From: a virus
IMG/VR virus record: IMGVR_UViG_3300030329_002192
Span: 1-47,090 of that record
Length of the DNA stretch: 47,090 bases
Direction: 5' to 3' (one strand)
Below the pieces are notes generated by a model, which made no database searches, had not been told where the DNA came from, and saw nothing but the letters and a program-made list of their open reading frames with translations. Position 1 is the stretch's first letter. Each line of letters begins with the position of its first letter. Shown piece after piece: positions 26,745-34,015 of this stretch. The position numbers and the translations under genes were made by a program.

Positions 26745-26933
26745 CTATTTCACGTTCTTTCCAAGAGCTGCCCACATAAGTTCTGGTGTCAGTCTCTTTA
26801 TGTTGTGCATTTTGCATCTGTTAGCCATTCTTCTAACATGCAGCTTTAGTTCATACTCTATATTCTCTAGAGCTTCCTTACCTAACTGAACTCTTTTGTC
26901 TTTAAATTCAGCTTTGATCTCCTTTTTTGTCAT
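26745..26933 (-). CDS. Small histone-fold-like protein
   Basis: A 62-residue protein with the AGGGGATAAAC ribosome region before its ATG. Residues about 13-58 read as short helix, long central helix (ALENIEYELKLHVRRMANRC), short loop and a final helix after the KRLTPELMWAAL block. The K-R-L-T-P-E-x6-L ending matches the loop and third helix of histone-fold proteins (R/K-T-(V/L)-T-x-E/D-D-(V/L)-x2-A-L). It could bind and compact DNA as a dimer, or act as a small transcription factor. The fold call is my pattern reading; no structure was computed. Confidence 0.5.
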   Translation of the reverse strand: MTKKEIKAEFKDKRVQLGKEALENIEYELKLHVRRMANRCKMHNIKRLTPELMWAALGKNVK

Positions 26934-27114
26934 GTTTATCCCCTTTTTTTATTCCAAGATGTTCTTTGATATCTCTTATTCCTTTTCTTATAGAAATGTT
27001 TGTTATGATAAATGTGATGCAAGTAATTGCAAATACACACATCATCAGCCACCAAGCATTAGCCTCTGAGGCTGTGAACATTTCCCATGCATACCATTCT
27101 ACTGTTTTAGTCAT
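26908..27114 (-). CDS. Single-span membrane protein
   Basis: A 68-residue protein with an AAAGGA site. The N-terminus is polar (MTKTVEWYAWEMFTASEAN), residues 21-40 form a membrane helix (WWLMMCVFAITCITFIITNI), and the C-terminus is basic (RKGIRDIKEHLGIKKGDKHD). It overlaps the histone-like gene by 26 bases in another frame. Such early membrane proteins may alter the host membrane. No family recognised. Confidence 0.5.
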   Translation of the reverse strand: MTKTVEWYAWEMFTASEANAWWLMMCVFAITCITFIITNISIRKGIRDIKEHLGIKKGDKHDKKGDQS

Positions 27115-27301
27115 ATGTATTCCTTTTAGTTAAGTTATTGTCGCATTTTTTACAAGTTACTCTTGGTAGTTTATATGAAGGCATATTACCATATCTTAGA
27201 CAAGTTCCTTCTGTAGATATTTCCCATACATATTTACAGCTATTGCAGAATCTTAATTTACCATTAAATCTCTGCCTTGGTTTTTTAGTTGTAGCTTTCA
27301 T
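27107..27301 (-). CDS. Small zinc-ribbon protein, copy A
   Basis: A 64-residue basic protein with CNSC and CKKC pairs about 31 residues apart, so a zinc ribbon. The spacer contains WEISTEGTC and PSYKLPRV. It resembles the protein of 27924-28190, which has C-x2-C-x3-W-E-x2-T-E-x-R and PSY at matching places, so they look like paralogues. The ATG follows the upstream stop directly. Likely a nucleic-acid or RNA polymerase-binding protein; the target is unknown. Confidence 0.55.
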   Translation of the reverse strand: MKATTKKPRQRFNGKLRFCNSCKYVWEISTEGTCLRYGNMPSYKLPRVTCKKCDNNLTKRNTYD

Positions 27302-27778
27302 TTAGCATTCAGGGTCATTTTGAATACCCTTCTTTGTATCTTTATGAGCAAAACCAGTCCCTAAAGGATGATCTTTAACAGAACTGTTCACTATCTTATG
27401 TAGTTTGGCTGTTAACTCTCTGCTTCTTTTTAGCATTGGGTGTTTTAATGAATAACCTTCCTCTTCAATAAGACAATCGTGTAAGTATTCAACAGTTGCA
27501 ATGTCATAATCTTCAATCTTTAAACTTTCACCAACAGGTTCTCCAGATGGATTAGCCATTGAGTATGGTGGTCCATGATCTTGTACTTTATTAAGATCAT
27601 TTTCATCACCGGGGTCGTTTGGTGACACCCACGTGACTCCATCGTTAAATTCATCAGCAGTAGTGGGTTCTGTATACTCTTCTTCAAGACAGTCATAACA
27701 CATACGCTCATCTGTATTCATTTCTGTTTCGTGAAATTTAAATTCACATTTAATACAAGTCCATATGATAAATTTCAT
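27302..27778 (-). CDS. Zinc-finger early protein with acidic middle
   Basis: A 158-residue protein with an N-terminal zinc-binding site (CIKC near residue 8 and CYDC near 27), followed by an acidic low-complexity region (EEEYTEPTTADEFNDG) and a C-terminal helical part with a HDCLIEEEGYSLKHP motif. The start overlaps the upstream stop (TAATG). It may use the acidic region to contact a protein partner. No family recognised. Confidence 0.5.
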   Translation of the reverse strand: MKFIIWTCIKCEFKFHETEMNTDERMCYDCLEEEYTEPTTADEFNDGVTWVSPNDPGDENDLNKVQDHGPPYSMANPSGEPVGESLKIEDYDIATVEYLHDCLIEEEGYSLKHPMLKRSRELTAKLHKIVNSSVKDHPLGTGFAHKDTKKGIQNDPEC

Positions 27779-27945
27779 TACTGCTCCTTTAATACATGAT
27801 TTAGTGCTTGACGAGCGATAGCTTTAAGAGTACCGCTGTCAGCATGTGTTGTTATTATCATATCTAAAGCGTCTATTAACAATTGTATCTTTTTAAATAG
27901 ATCATCTTCAAGATTTTGTTCTTTTAGTTTTTGCAAGTCTGACAT
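27778..27945 (-). CDS. 55-residue helical early protein (hypothetical)
   Basis: A short frame starting MSDLQKLKEQNLEDDLF and continuing as helical (QLLIDALDMIITTHADSG) to ALNHVLKEQ. It fills the gap between the two zinc-ribbon genes, overlaps the next start as TAATG and overlaps the upstream gene by 22 bases, so coupling is complete. No family recognised. Confidence 0.5.
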   Translation of the reverse strand: MSDLQKLKEQNLEDDLFKKIQLLIDALDMIITTHADSGTLKAIARQALNHVLKEQ

Positions 27946-28190
27946 ATTGCTTCTTCCTTTCCATATGAAGGGAAATCATTATATTTATTTATCATTGTAT
28001 TTCTTTCCCTAGATGGTCCACGTTGTTCAGTCCACATTTCCCAGCAGCTTTCACACTTAGGACAGTACTTTATTTTTTTGTCTGCATTACGAGAATCTTT
28101 TTTCCAGTAATTTTTCTCAGACTTAATGTTTTTTGTTTGACTATCATTAATAGTCTTTTCCATAAAGTATTTCATACTTTGCTGCATCAA
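27924..28190 (-). CDS. Small zinc-ribbon protein, copy B
   Basis: An 88-residue protein (or about 79 from an internal Met) with basic N-terminal helix and a C-terminal ribbon: CPKCESCWEMWTEQRG, then PSYGKEEAICQTC. The ribbon spacing and the W-E and PSY residues match copy A (27107-27301). The spacer is a few residues longer here. It overlaps the 58-residue gene upstream by up to 44 bases, less if a later Met is used. Confidence 0.5.
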   Translation of the reverse strand: MMQQSMKYFMEKTINDSQTKNIKSEKNYWKKDSRNADKKIKYCPKCESCWEMWTEQRGPSRERNTMINKYNDFPSYGKEEAICQTCKN

Positions 28191-28323
28191 TATCTTCCTT
28201 TATTTGTTTAATAATTATATCTGCTGTTTTTACATCAGATAGTTCAATTTTGTATCCTTGTTCAGCTTTTTTTATAAGCTTGCCAATAATATTTAAAAGT
28301 TCTTTAATTTCGGCTGCATTCAT
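28147..28323 (-). CDS. 58-residue helical early protein (hypothetical)
   Basis: A short frame with a well-placed ACGTAGGAGT ribosome region. It opens MNAAEIKELLNIIGKLI and ends DAAKYEILYGKDY: amphipathic helices with an acidic surface. The same ribosome-site context occurs before the primase gene (31287) and, with one change, before the gene starting at 36233. First gene after a terminator-like hairpin (28356-28387). No family recognised. Confidence 0.5.
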   Translation of the reverse strand: MNAAEIKELLNIIGKLIKKAEQGYKIELSDVKTADIIIKQIKEDIDAAKYEILYGKDY

Positions 28324-28353
28324 AGTGACTCCTACGTTGCATTAGAATGTGTT

Positions 28354-28387
28354 AAAAACAGGGGATAGTGCCAACCGTCCCCTGTTT
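28354..28387 (-). terminator. Terminator-like hairpin between early genes
   Basis: AAACAGGGGA (28356-28365) pairs perfectly with TCCCCTGTTT (28378-28387), loop of 12. Read leftward the stem is followed by two further T bases and AAC, making a T5 tract with the stem end. It lies after the resolvase-like gene and before the gene starting at 28323. Confidence 0.65.
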
Positions 28388-28434
28388 ATCATTTGTCAAC
28401 CTTTTTCCTCCACATACATGGTTTTCAAAAAGTT

Positions 28435-28767
28435 CTATCCTGTGATCATCTTTAAGATGTTCAACAAGTCTTTGTATCTTATAACGACATATGGATCTGT
28501 ATCTCCATCTTCTCTTAGTATCTGTCCATCTACATGTTTACATGGTTTTAGATAATCAGCTATGGCTTTTCTACCTTTTACTTGAAACTTTAGGTTGCCT
28601 TCAAAGAAGCCATTAGTTTCTATTACCATGTCTACTTCTTCATGCCAGCCCAGTGATCTGCCATCAGATCCCCATGCTCTACGTGATTTGAATCCGTATC
28701 CTTGTGCTAAATTAACGCACTCTCTTTCAATTCTATTACCTTTTTGCTTAGGTGCTTTACCACTCAT
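28435..28767 (-). CDS. PD-(D/E)XK nuclease, Holliday-junction resolvase-like
   Basis: A 110-residue protein beginning MSGKAPKQKGNRIERECVNL. The N-terminal K-G-x-R/I-E-R-E helix, E14 or E16, D46 (EEVDMV) and Q62-V-K64 fit the PD-(D/E)XK nuclease core of Hjc-type resolvases and related phage nucleases, in which the last acidic residue may be Gln. It should cut branched DNA made during recombination, matching the ERF gene in the same unit. The stop is followed by a hairpin. Overlaps the upstream gene by an ATGA. Confidence 0.7.
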   Translation of the reverse strand: MSGKAPKQKGNRIERECVNLAQGYGFKSRRAWGSDGRSLGWHEEVDMVIETNGFFEGNLKFQVKGRKAIADYLKPCKHVDGQILREDGDTDPYVVIRYKDLLNILKMITG

Positions 28768-28973
28768 TTTTTGCTCCGATCTGTTTTATTCCCTGATATT
28801 TGTTCCTGACTTTGCATTCCCAGAAGATTCCATATCTTACCTAGATAATGCCTTCCGTCACTGCTTAAACGATCATAATCAGAGCTTTCAAGATTTGCTA
28901 AGTTTTCTATCAACTCTCTCATTCTTTTGTTTTTTGGCATTGGATATACCTTAACTCCGGGTACTTCTTTCAC
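28764..28973 (-). CDS. Small early protein (hypothetical)
   Basis: A 69-residue protein started at GTG 28973, with AGGTGG just upstream. It is basic and helical with a NKRMRELIENLANLESSDYD segment and a C-terminus rich in Lys/Ser. Its end overlaps the resolvase-like gene by an ATGA, so the two are coupled. No family recognised. Confidence 0.45.
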   Translation of the reverse strand: MKEVPGVKVYPMPKNKRMRELIENLANLESSDYDRLSSDGRHYLGKIWNLLGMQSQEQISGNKTDRSKK

Positions 28974-29254
28974 TTAAACCACCTATTCTTTATTGTGAAT
29001 GAAGTGAATATCTCCAATTTAGTTATTCCTATTTGTATTAATATGCTATCGCCTTCAAACGAAGAATATCCTATACTTAGTAAGAATATATTAAATAGTA
29101 TAATCTTATATTGTCTTAATAGACTATTTTTGTAGTTCTTCTCTTTTGTTATTATCTTGATCAAAGGGATACCTAGCAGGGTCCACGATCTTCCTTGTTT
29201 CATATTTATGTTCCTGTTTTTTGAAATCCATATGTACTGTTCTGTCATCGTCAA
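28970..29254 (-). CDS. Doubtful frame upstream of 28973 (possible small membrane protein)
   Basis: An open frame ending with TGA in GTGA overlap with the next start. Only its last 50 codons (28970-29123) lie outside another gene; this part encodes a hydrophobic stretch (KIILFNIFLLSIGYSS). No ATG, GTG or TTG with a ribosome site opens that part, and the full frame would overlap the gene at 29124-29330 by 131 bases. The 150 bases may be non-coding. Confidence 0.2.
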   Translation of the reverse strand: MTMTEQYIWISKNRNINMKQGRSWTLLGIPLIKIITKEKNYKNSLLRQYKIILFNIFLLSIGYSSFEGDSILIQIGITKLEIFTSFTIKNRWFK

Positions 29255-29330
29255 GTACTTCTACTTGAGTATCGTATCCTTCAATACTATGGATCATATT
29301 ATTAATTACCTTAATTGTTATTTTTCCCAT
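29124..29330 (-). CDS. Small early protein (hypothetical)
   Basis: A 68-residue protein with an AAGGAG site before its ATG. It starts with a beta-type segment (KITIKVINNMIHSIEGYDTQ) and ends charged and polar (PFDQDNNKREELQK). The first gene after the primase-helicase and its downstream hairpin. No family recognised. Confidence 0.5.
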   Translation of the reverse strand: MGKITIKVINNMIHSIEGYDTQVEVLDDDRTVHMDFKKQEHKYETRKIVDPARYPFDQDNNKREELQK

Positions 29331-29352
29331 TATCTACTCCTTGGTATGCGAT

Positions 29353-29393
29353 AGAGAGGCACAAATAAAGTAAAGAGTAATCTGTGCCTCTCT
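29353..29393 (-). terminator. Stem-loop behind the primase-helicase gene
   Basis: AGAGAGGCACA (29353-29363) pairs perfectly with TGTGCCTCTCT (29383-29393): 11 base pairs with a 19-base loop. Read rightward a TTTT follows; read leftward ATCGC follows, so it is not a strong leftward terminator. It may be an RNA processing or stabilising hairpin between the primase-helicase message and the gene at 29330. Confidence 0.6.
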
Positions 29394-29466
29394 TTTGAGT
29401 ATATCCGGCTTTATAAAGTTTCCTTTGCACACAGTCGGTTTTATTACTGTTGGCTTCAATACTCAT

Positions 29467-31287
29467 TTAGTTTAGTTTGTCAAAACTGAAAGTTTCCCAG
29501 TTGTAATTTACTGTAAGCTTGAAATGTGATTCATCTCTTGCTTTCAGGGACTCTATAGTTCTGATTTTACTTCTCTCAACACCTTCAAAACTTATGTATT
29601 GATCTGATTTCTGTTCAATAGCACTATTTCCTTTACCGCTATGCACATCTAAACGCTGTCCTTCTTTCGTACCGTAAGACGCACTTTTAGATATGTGATG
29701 TACCGCTAAGATTATCACATCTTCTTTCATTGCTATATCTTTTAAACCATTAGCTATTATTTCTTGTCTTGCAAAGTCGTCTTTACCAGCATACTTAGCT
29801 GGAACACGATCTATTGTATCAATAACAACAATCTTAGCTTCACTTTCAGATATAAATGCTCCAAGATCTTGTATATCAGGGCTTGAAGGCTGTAATGAAA
29901 TATGAGATATAGATTCTATAGCTCTTTTTGCTACTTCAGGGTCTTTTAATTTTATTAAAGTTTCTTCTTTAGTCATATTAAGAGATGCCTGTACAAATCT
30001 TCTACTCATTGTTTCGTCATCTACTTCCAGTGAAAAGAACAGTGTTTTTATCTTTTTAAGTTTTACGATTAGGTATTGAATGAATGCTGTTTTACCCAGA
30101 CCGGTATCACCTATAAGAGTGATAAGCTGTCCTGCGTTAAACATATGCTTTTGTGGTAAGAACGGAAATACTTCCTGCAGATTGAATGATCTATCTGTGT
30201 AATCAGAGTTTATACTTTCCAGTAATTTGTTGATCATATCTTCAGCATTAAGTAATTCTGCTGTTTCATCAAGGTTCTTATACTTGAACAATATACATTT
30301 ACTATCGCAGTATGGCTCTAATGTAGGATGGTTACATCCATAATTGTAGTCACTCTTAAACACATCAGAAACAACCTTACTTGTTTCTTCTGCAGGGAGT
30401 GGTTCATCCATTCTTGCCATATATGCTCTTGCTAAATTATCACAGCCGTGTTTATCCAGACCCCATTTCTTACGCCATATACTGGCTAATGCAAGAAGAT
30501 GTTTATGTCTGTTCTTTGGTACGTAACCTGCATTATATATGTGTTGTGCACATGTAATATATCTACTGGTCTGTCCTTTGGCATTATCAAACACTTTACG
30601 CACTTCTGCTACGTTTTTACGGCTCATATCCATAGGATCTAAACCTTCAATCTTTCCGTGTTTGATTTTAGTTGGTGCTGCATGCCCATTCATTCTTCTT
30701 GCGTCTTCAGTTATCTCAGCATAAGAAGAATTTTCAAGAACTAGATAGGTTACTGGTATTTTAAACAAAGCTGATTTTGTATTGTAAGAGTATCCTGCAC
30801 GTATCAGTCTCCTTGAGTCATAGATTAAATCTATATATTCTCCCCAGTCTCTTTGCATTGTAGCACGAACCTGTTTAGCTATATTAATGGATGGTTCAAA
30901 TCCATAGACATTTCCAAGATGTATGTGAAATCCTGTTCCAGAAAACCATATCTGATAGTGAACATCACGCCAGATCTCCTTCTTTTCCATTGCATCCAAT
31001 AGATCTAAAACTGCCTTAATAGTTAGTTCATCTCCATTGGTTCGGTCTTTAACATAGTCTATATCTATTACAATCTTATCTACTGCCTGTATACCGTTAA
31101 ATCCTGTTACTGTATCATTTTCCGCTACATATGCTACAATATCAGGAGAGTATAAGAACATGCTACGGTAGACTTCCCCACCTGCATGTTTTTGTGCTAT
31201 TTCTGGAAAGTTTTCCAGTCTGCACAAATGATTTCTGTTACTTACATTCCCTGTTGCGTATTCTAAATACCAATCTTGCTTTTCCAT
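29467..31287 (-). CDS. Primase-helicase (AEP-like primase fused to RecA/DnaB-type helicase)
   Basis: A 606-residue replication enzyme. N-terminal half: V-I-D75-I-D77 metal-binding motif, S116-G-T-G-F-H121-I-H and the D157-S-R-R-L-I-R block match the three motifs of archaeo-eukaryotic-type primases. A C-x-H ... C-x3-C cluster near residues 318-331 may bind zinc. The C-terminal half has Walker A G393-D-T-G-L-G-K399-T, a Walker B-type IVVIDTID and VHHISKS, as in DnaB/RecA-fold helicases. It should unwind and prime phage DNA. The ATG follows an ACGTAGGAGT site. SSB-like and ERF genes lie upstream in the same unit. Confidence 0.8.
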   Translation of the reverse strand: MEKQDWYLEYATGNVSNRNHLCRLENFPEIAQKHAGGEVYRSMFLYSPDIVAYVAENDTVTGFNGIQAVDKIVIDIDYVKDRTNGDELTIKAVLDLLDAMEKKEIWRDVHYQIWFSGTGFHIHLGNVYGFEPSINIAKQVRATMQRDWGEYIDLIYDSRRLIRAGYSYNTKSALFKIPVTYLVLENSSYAEITEDARRMNGHAAPTKIKHGKIEGLDPMDMSRKNVAEVRKVFDNAKGQTSRYITCAQHIYNAGYVPKNRHKHLLALASIWRKKWGLDKHGCDNLARAYMARMDEPLPAEETSKVVSDVFKSDYNYGCNHPTLEPYCDSKCILFKYKNLDETAELLNAEDMINKLLESINSDYTDRSFNLQEVFPFLPQKHMFNAGQLITLIGDTGLGKTAFIQYLIVKLKKIKTLFFSLEVDDETMSRRFVQASLNMTKEETLIKLKDPEVAKRAIESISHISLQPSSPDIQDLGAFISESEAKIVVIDTIDRVPAKYAGKDDFARQEIIANGLKDIAMKEDVIILAVHHISKSASYGTKEGQRLDVHSGKGNSAIEQKSDQYISFEGVERSKIRTIESLKARDESHFKLTVNYNWETFSFDKLN

Positions 31288-31307
31288 TGTAACTCCTACG
31301 TTTTAGC

Positions 31308-31352
31308 ACAAGGGACATAAATTAAACCTGCTAGTCTATCTTATGCCCCTGT
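31308..31352 (-). other. Leader stem-loop before the primase-helicase gene
   Basis: ACAAGGGACATAA (31308-31320) pairs with TTATGCCCCTGT (31341-31352), about 12 pairs including one G-U pair and one bulged A, loop of 20. It lies in the 87-base spacer 20 bases upstream of the primase start. No T-run follows. Possible attenuator or RNA processing site. Confidence 0.55.
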
Positions 31353-31374
31353 ACTTTTTACCACTCAATCAATG

Positions 31375-31956
31375 CTATATATCTAAGTCGAAATTTGCAG
31401 TTTCCTTTTCAGGTTCTGTAGTTTCGGCTTTCTGACCATTAGCATTGTTACCATAATCAAAATCAGTTGATGGATCATCAGACTGATAATTCTTGATATA
31501 GTCACCTTCTACATCTTTGAGTATCTTATTTTGTAAAGTACCTGGCAATGCATTAGGTGGTGCTACAATAGAATATGTATTCCAAAATGGTTTCCCATTT
31601 CTTTTTACTTTATTGGTTTTATAAGATGCTACCATGAATTGCTTACCGATTACTTCATCAAATAATGATTCAGGCACAGTGTAATCATCTTTCATTGCAA
31701 TACTTCTTTTCCCTGTACAGGATTCAAAGAATGTTCTTACTTTAAATGCAGATCCCCATGATTTCTGGTCAGTTATTGGTAAGTTTTTCTTTACGTTGCC
31801 GTAAACTTCCAATTCCTTATCCCAGCTTTGACCGTCGTTATACTTGACGGTTAGGAATATGTTCCATACTGGGTTCCAATTTCCCCAGTTTTTCTCTACA
31901 TCGTAATCTATATTTACAGATTTAACTGTACCTATAGTTTCACTTATTGCTGGCAT
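31375..31956 (-). CDS. Putative single-stranded DNA-binding protein
   Basis: A 193-residue protein. The first 140 residues show a beta-type pattern with aromatic residues (NWGNWNPVWNIFLTVKYND, WNTYSIVAPP), consistent with an OB fold. The last 40 are acidic and disordered and end in ANFDLDI, reminiscent of the acidic hydrophobic tip that SSBs use to recruit partner proteins. Directly downstream of the ERF gene (TAATG overlap) and upstream of the primase-helicase, the usual SSB location. Inferred, not motif-proven. Confidence 0.6.
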   Translation of the reverse strand: MPAISETIGTVKSVNIDYDVEKNWGNWNPVWNIFLTVKYNDGQSWDKELEVYGNVKKNLPITDQKSWGSAFKVRTFFESCTGKRSIAMKDDYTVPESLFDEVIGKQFMVASYKTNKVKRNGKPFWNTYSIVAPPNALPGTLQNKILKDVEGDYIKNYQSDDPSTDFDYGNNANGQKAETTEPEKETANFDLDI

Positions 31957-32576
31957 TATGCAGTCTCCTTTTGTTCTTTTATTTGTTTTGTAAGTTTCTC
32001 TATAGCAGCATTAGCTTCTTCTTCAGTAGGGTTCTTATCTATGAAGGATCTCACTTTCTTAGATTTATCTTTATCTGTTTTGTTAAATACAGGATTTCTG
32101 CTTAGTCTTTCCAGTTTAACATTCTGATCTACTGTAATATGACCTTTAACAGGTTTTTGTCCATTGATCAGTGTTTCTTCACGGTTATCCATACTGTCTG
32201 CATCTTTAGTATCGTCAATTGCAAATAGACCGTTACAGGCATATTTACGTGCATAAGATGATGTAGCTCCAGTAATCTGGCTATCGTCCATACCTTTCTT
32301 AGTTACAGACTCTCTAGCCCATCCTTTTACAGATATAGAATCATTGCCATCACTAAATGTTGCTGTTGCCTTGATATAGTTGAATCCATTGATACATACA
32401 ATTTCATCGTCTACAGTTAAAAAGCAACCTAATTCATTGAGTAGTGGTTTCACACCTTCAAAGATATCTGCAAGATTGCGATAGTTATAGTTTCCGAAAT
32501 TGTTTCTGTGACCCTTCTCTACTTTAAGAGATGTCTGAACAATATTCAGTTTTTGAAATACATTAAGTTCTTCCAT
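31956..32576 (-). CDS. ERF-family single-strand annealing protein
   Basis: A 206-residue protein. NIVQTSLKVEKGHRNNFGNY and NYRNLADIFEGVKPLL near the start, then ITGATSSYARKYACNGLFAI and DDTKDAD, are the signature blocks of the ERF superfamily (phage essential recombination function), ring-forming proteins that anneal complementary strands. The C-terminal 60 residues are charged (KKVRSFIDKNPTEEEANAAI) and probably hold a helical domain. It probably works with the putative SSB and the PD-(D/E)XK resolvase-like nuclease. It lies after a 386-base structured non-coding region. Confidence 0.85.
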   Translation of the reverse strand: MEELNVFQKLNIVQTSLKVEKGHRNNFGNYNYRNLADIFEGVKPLLNELGCFLTVDDEIVCINGFNYIKATATFSDGNDSISVKGWARESVTKKGMDDSQITGATSSYARKYACNGLFAIDDTKDADSMDNREETLINGQKPVKGHITVDQNVKLERLSRNPVFNKTDKDKSKKVRSFIDKNPTEEEANAAIEKLTKQIKEQKETA

Positions 32577-32962
32577 GTATTTGTTTTCCTTTCTTATTGT
32601 TTAAACCGTTGGGAACAAAGGTCGGCTCACCTAGGATGTGTTGCCTAGTGTCTGTTCCCGCAGGTTTCTTTAGTGTGAGACTCTCCCCAGAGTTCCACCA
32701 CTGAAATTAATTTAGCAAAGCAGTAAGAACCATGCTACGAGTTTAAGCCATCCACAGTTATATTCGGTTCTCATGTACTTCCTTCTTCAACTGGGGGCAT
32801 ATGTACTTTATTAAGCCATCTACTTTGCTAATCTTAAGCTGTGGTATTGCAATACCATCTTACTGGTTCCTGTAGTCGTAACCTGCCAAAAATGAAGGAA
32901 GCAGTATCTCCATTAGACTTTGCGGAGTCCTTGGTGTGTGTGCAATACTACTTCCTTCGAGG
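32577..32962 (-). other. Structured non-coding region upstream of the ERF gene
   Basis: No gene of useful length. Leftward it holds: a long hairpin (32894-32958); a perfect 16-base palindrome TGGTATTGCAATACCA (32842-32857); a long-range pair of TTAGCAAAG-type arms (near 32701-32712 and 32822-32833) enclosing two copies of GATGGCTTAA; and a nested hairpin, GGGAACA (32611-32617) with TGTTCCC (32653-32659), around CCTAG/CTAGG. Such dense pairing in a compact genome suggests a structured RNA, leader or replication element. Unclassified. Confidence 0.6.
32894..32958 (-). terminator. Hairpin directly behind the DUF932 gene
   Basis: GAAGGAAGCAGTAT (32894-32907) pairs with ATACTACTTCCTTC (32945-32958): 13 of 14 positions, one mismatch, 37-base loop. 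Leftward it is followed by ATTTTTGGCA, a T-rich tail, five bases after the DUF932 stop. This fits an intrinsic terminator with a large loop. It shares the CTGC(C/T)TCCTT ... ATTTTTGGC block with the terminator at 36269-36304. Confidence 0.65.
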
Positions 32963-34015
32963 TTATGAATAGTAAACAGGTCCAGCTTCAGTATGATAGC
33001 TATTAGAGTATTGTTCGGCTACTTTGTAAGCTGTGACTTTGTAGTCATAAGGCTTACCAAACTGTGTAGCCTGTACCCAGTCTTTATACTGTTTATCATG
33101 TGTATAGTATTCAGTCACGGCATTATAGGCATCCCATAGGGTTTTGCCTTTGTTTCCCTGTCCTTTACGATACAGATGTATCAATCTATCATATACTGGT
33201 TTAGCAGTATTTCTGAAGAATATTCCTTTTTCTGGAATACTCTCTTTGTTCCTGTTCTTTAAGAATGGTATAACTGTTTCTAAATATAGATCTAATGTAT
33301 GATCATTAAGTTCTATATCCTGAAATCTATTCATACTTTCTATAGCTTTAGCAAAGTTACCTTCACTTTCAGCTATAGTTTCTTTCAGATTCATTACACG
33401 CTGTTTAATACTGCTTGTATGTTTTAAGCTATACTCGAAAGTACCTTTCTTGCTTAATGCATAGTCCAGTGTATTGTAACATACAATACGGATCATCGTA
33501 TCTCTAAAGCAATTACCAGTGCTGCCGTCATGTGATGTAAACATAAATACGTAACGATTTATTCTATCATCACCTACGTGATACTTTTCTGGTGCTTTAG
33601 CCAATACCCATATCTTTTTACCATTTTGAACTGCTCCTGCAGTTTCCAGTGTAAAACCCATGTCAAGCATAGGTTCAAATGGTTCAAATGCGTCTCTGTT
33701 TTGTAGTATTTCATACCTTGATGACACATTGCCTAATGGTTCGCCTGTATCTGTTCTATATGTTACATAGTGACCTGTTTCTTTATGGTATGATTTTTTT
33801 ACAGATCCCAGATTCCAGAATTTTTCACCTAGATTCTGGTAATACCTACTGTCTTCTTTATTTACTTCGAAATAAGTAGGTGCTTTTCTTACTTCCCATT
33901 CTAAACCTGCTAATTCTATAGCATCTTTTATACTGGGTGCTTCATGTACCATAGTCCCTTGTTTATGCCAAGGTATCTCTCCTACGTACATCATTGTATC
34001 AATATAGTCAGGCAT
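32963..34015 (-). CDS. DUF932 phage/plasmid-like protein
   Basis: A 350-residue protein. PWHKQGTMV near the start, YVTYRTDTGEPLGNVSSRYE, then MFTSHDGSTG and IRIVCYNTL are recognisable blocks of the DUF932 family (TIGR03299 type), common in phages and plasmids. Biochemical function is unknown; it is usually found near recombination and ssDNA genes, as here. The ATG overlaps the stop of the winged-helix gene upstream by eight bases. Confidence 0.8.
   Translation of the reverse strand: MPDYIDTMMYVGEIPWHKQGTMVHEAPSIKDAIELAGLEWEVRKAPTYFEVNKEDSRYYQNLGEKFWNLGSVKKSYHKETGHYVTYRTDTGEPLGNVSSRYEILQNRDAFEPFEPMLDMGFTLETAGAVQNGKKIWVLAKAPEKYHVGDDRINRYVFMFTSHDGSTGNCFRDTMIRIVCYNTLDYALSKKGTFEYSLKHTSSIKQRVMNLKETIAESEGNFAKAIESMNRFQDIELNDHTLDLYLETVIPFLKNRNKESIPEKGIFFRNTAKPVYDRLIHLYRKGQGNKGKTLWDAYNAVTEYYTHDKQYKDWVQATQFGKPYDYKVTAYKVAEQYSNSYHTEAGPVYYS

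Noticed and set aside
28595-28954. 119-residue rightward frame
   Set aside because: It lies opposite the nuclease and 28764 genes, has no ribosome site and a low-complexity Leu/Ser/Phe product; a shadow frame.
32577-32962. Group I intron between DUF932 and ERF
   Set aside because: I could not find the conserved P/Q/R/S core sequences, and both flanking genes are complete with their own start and stop.
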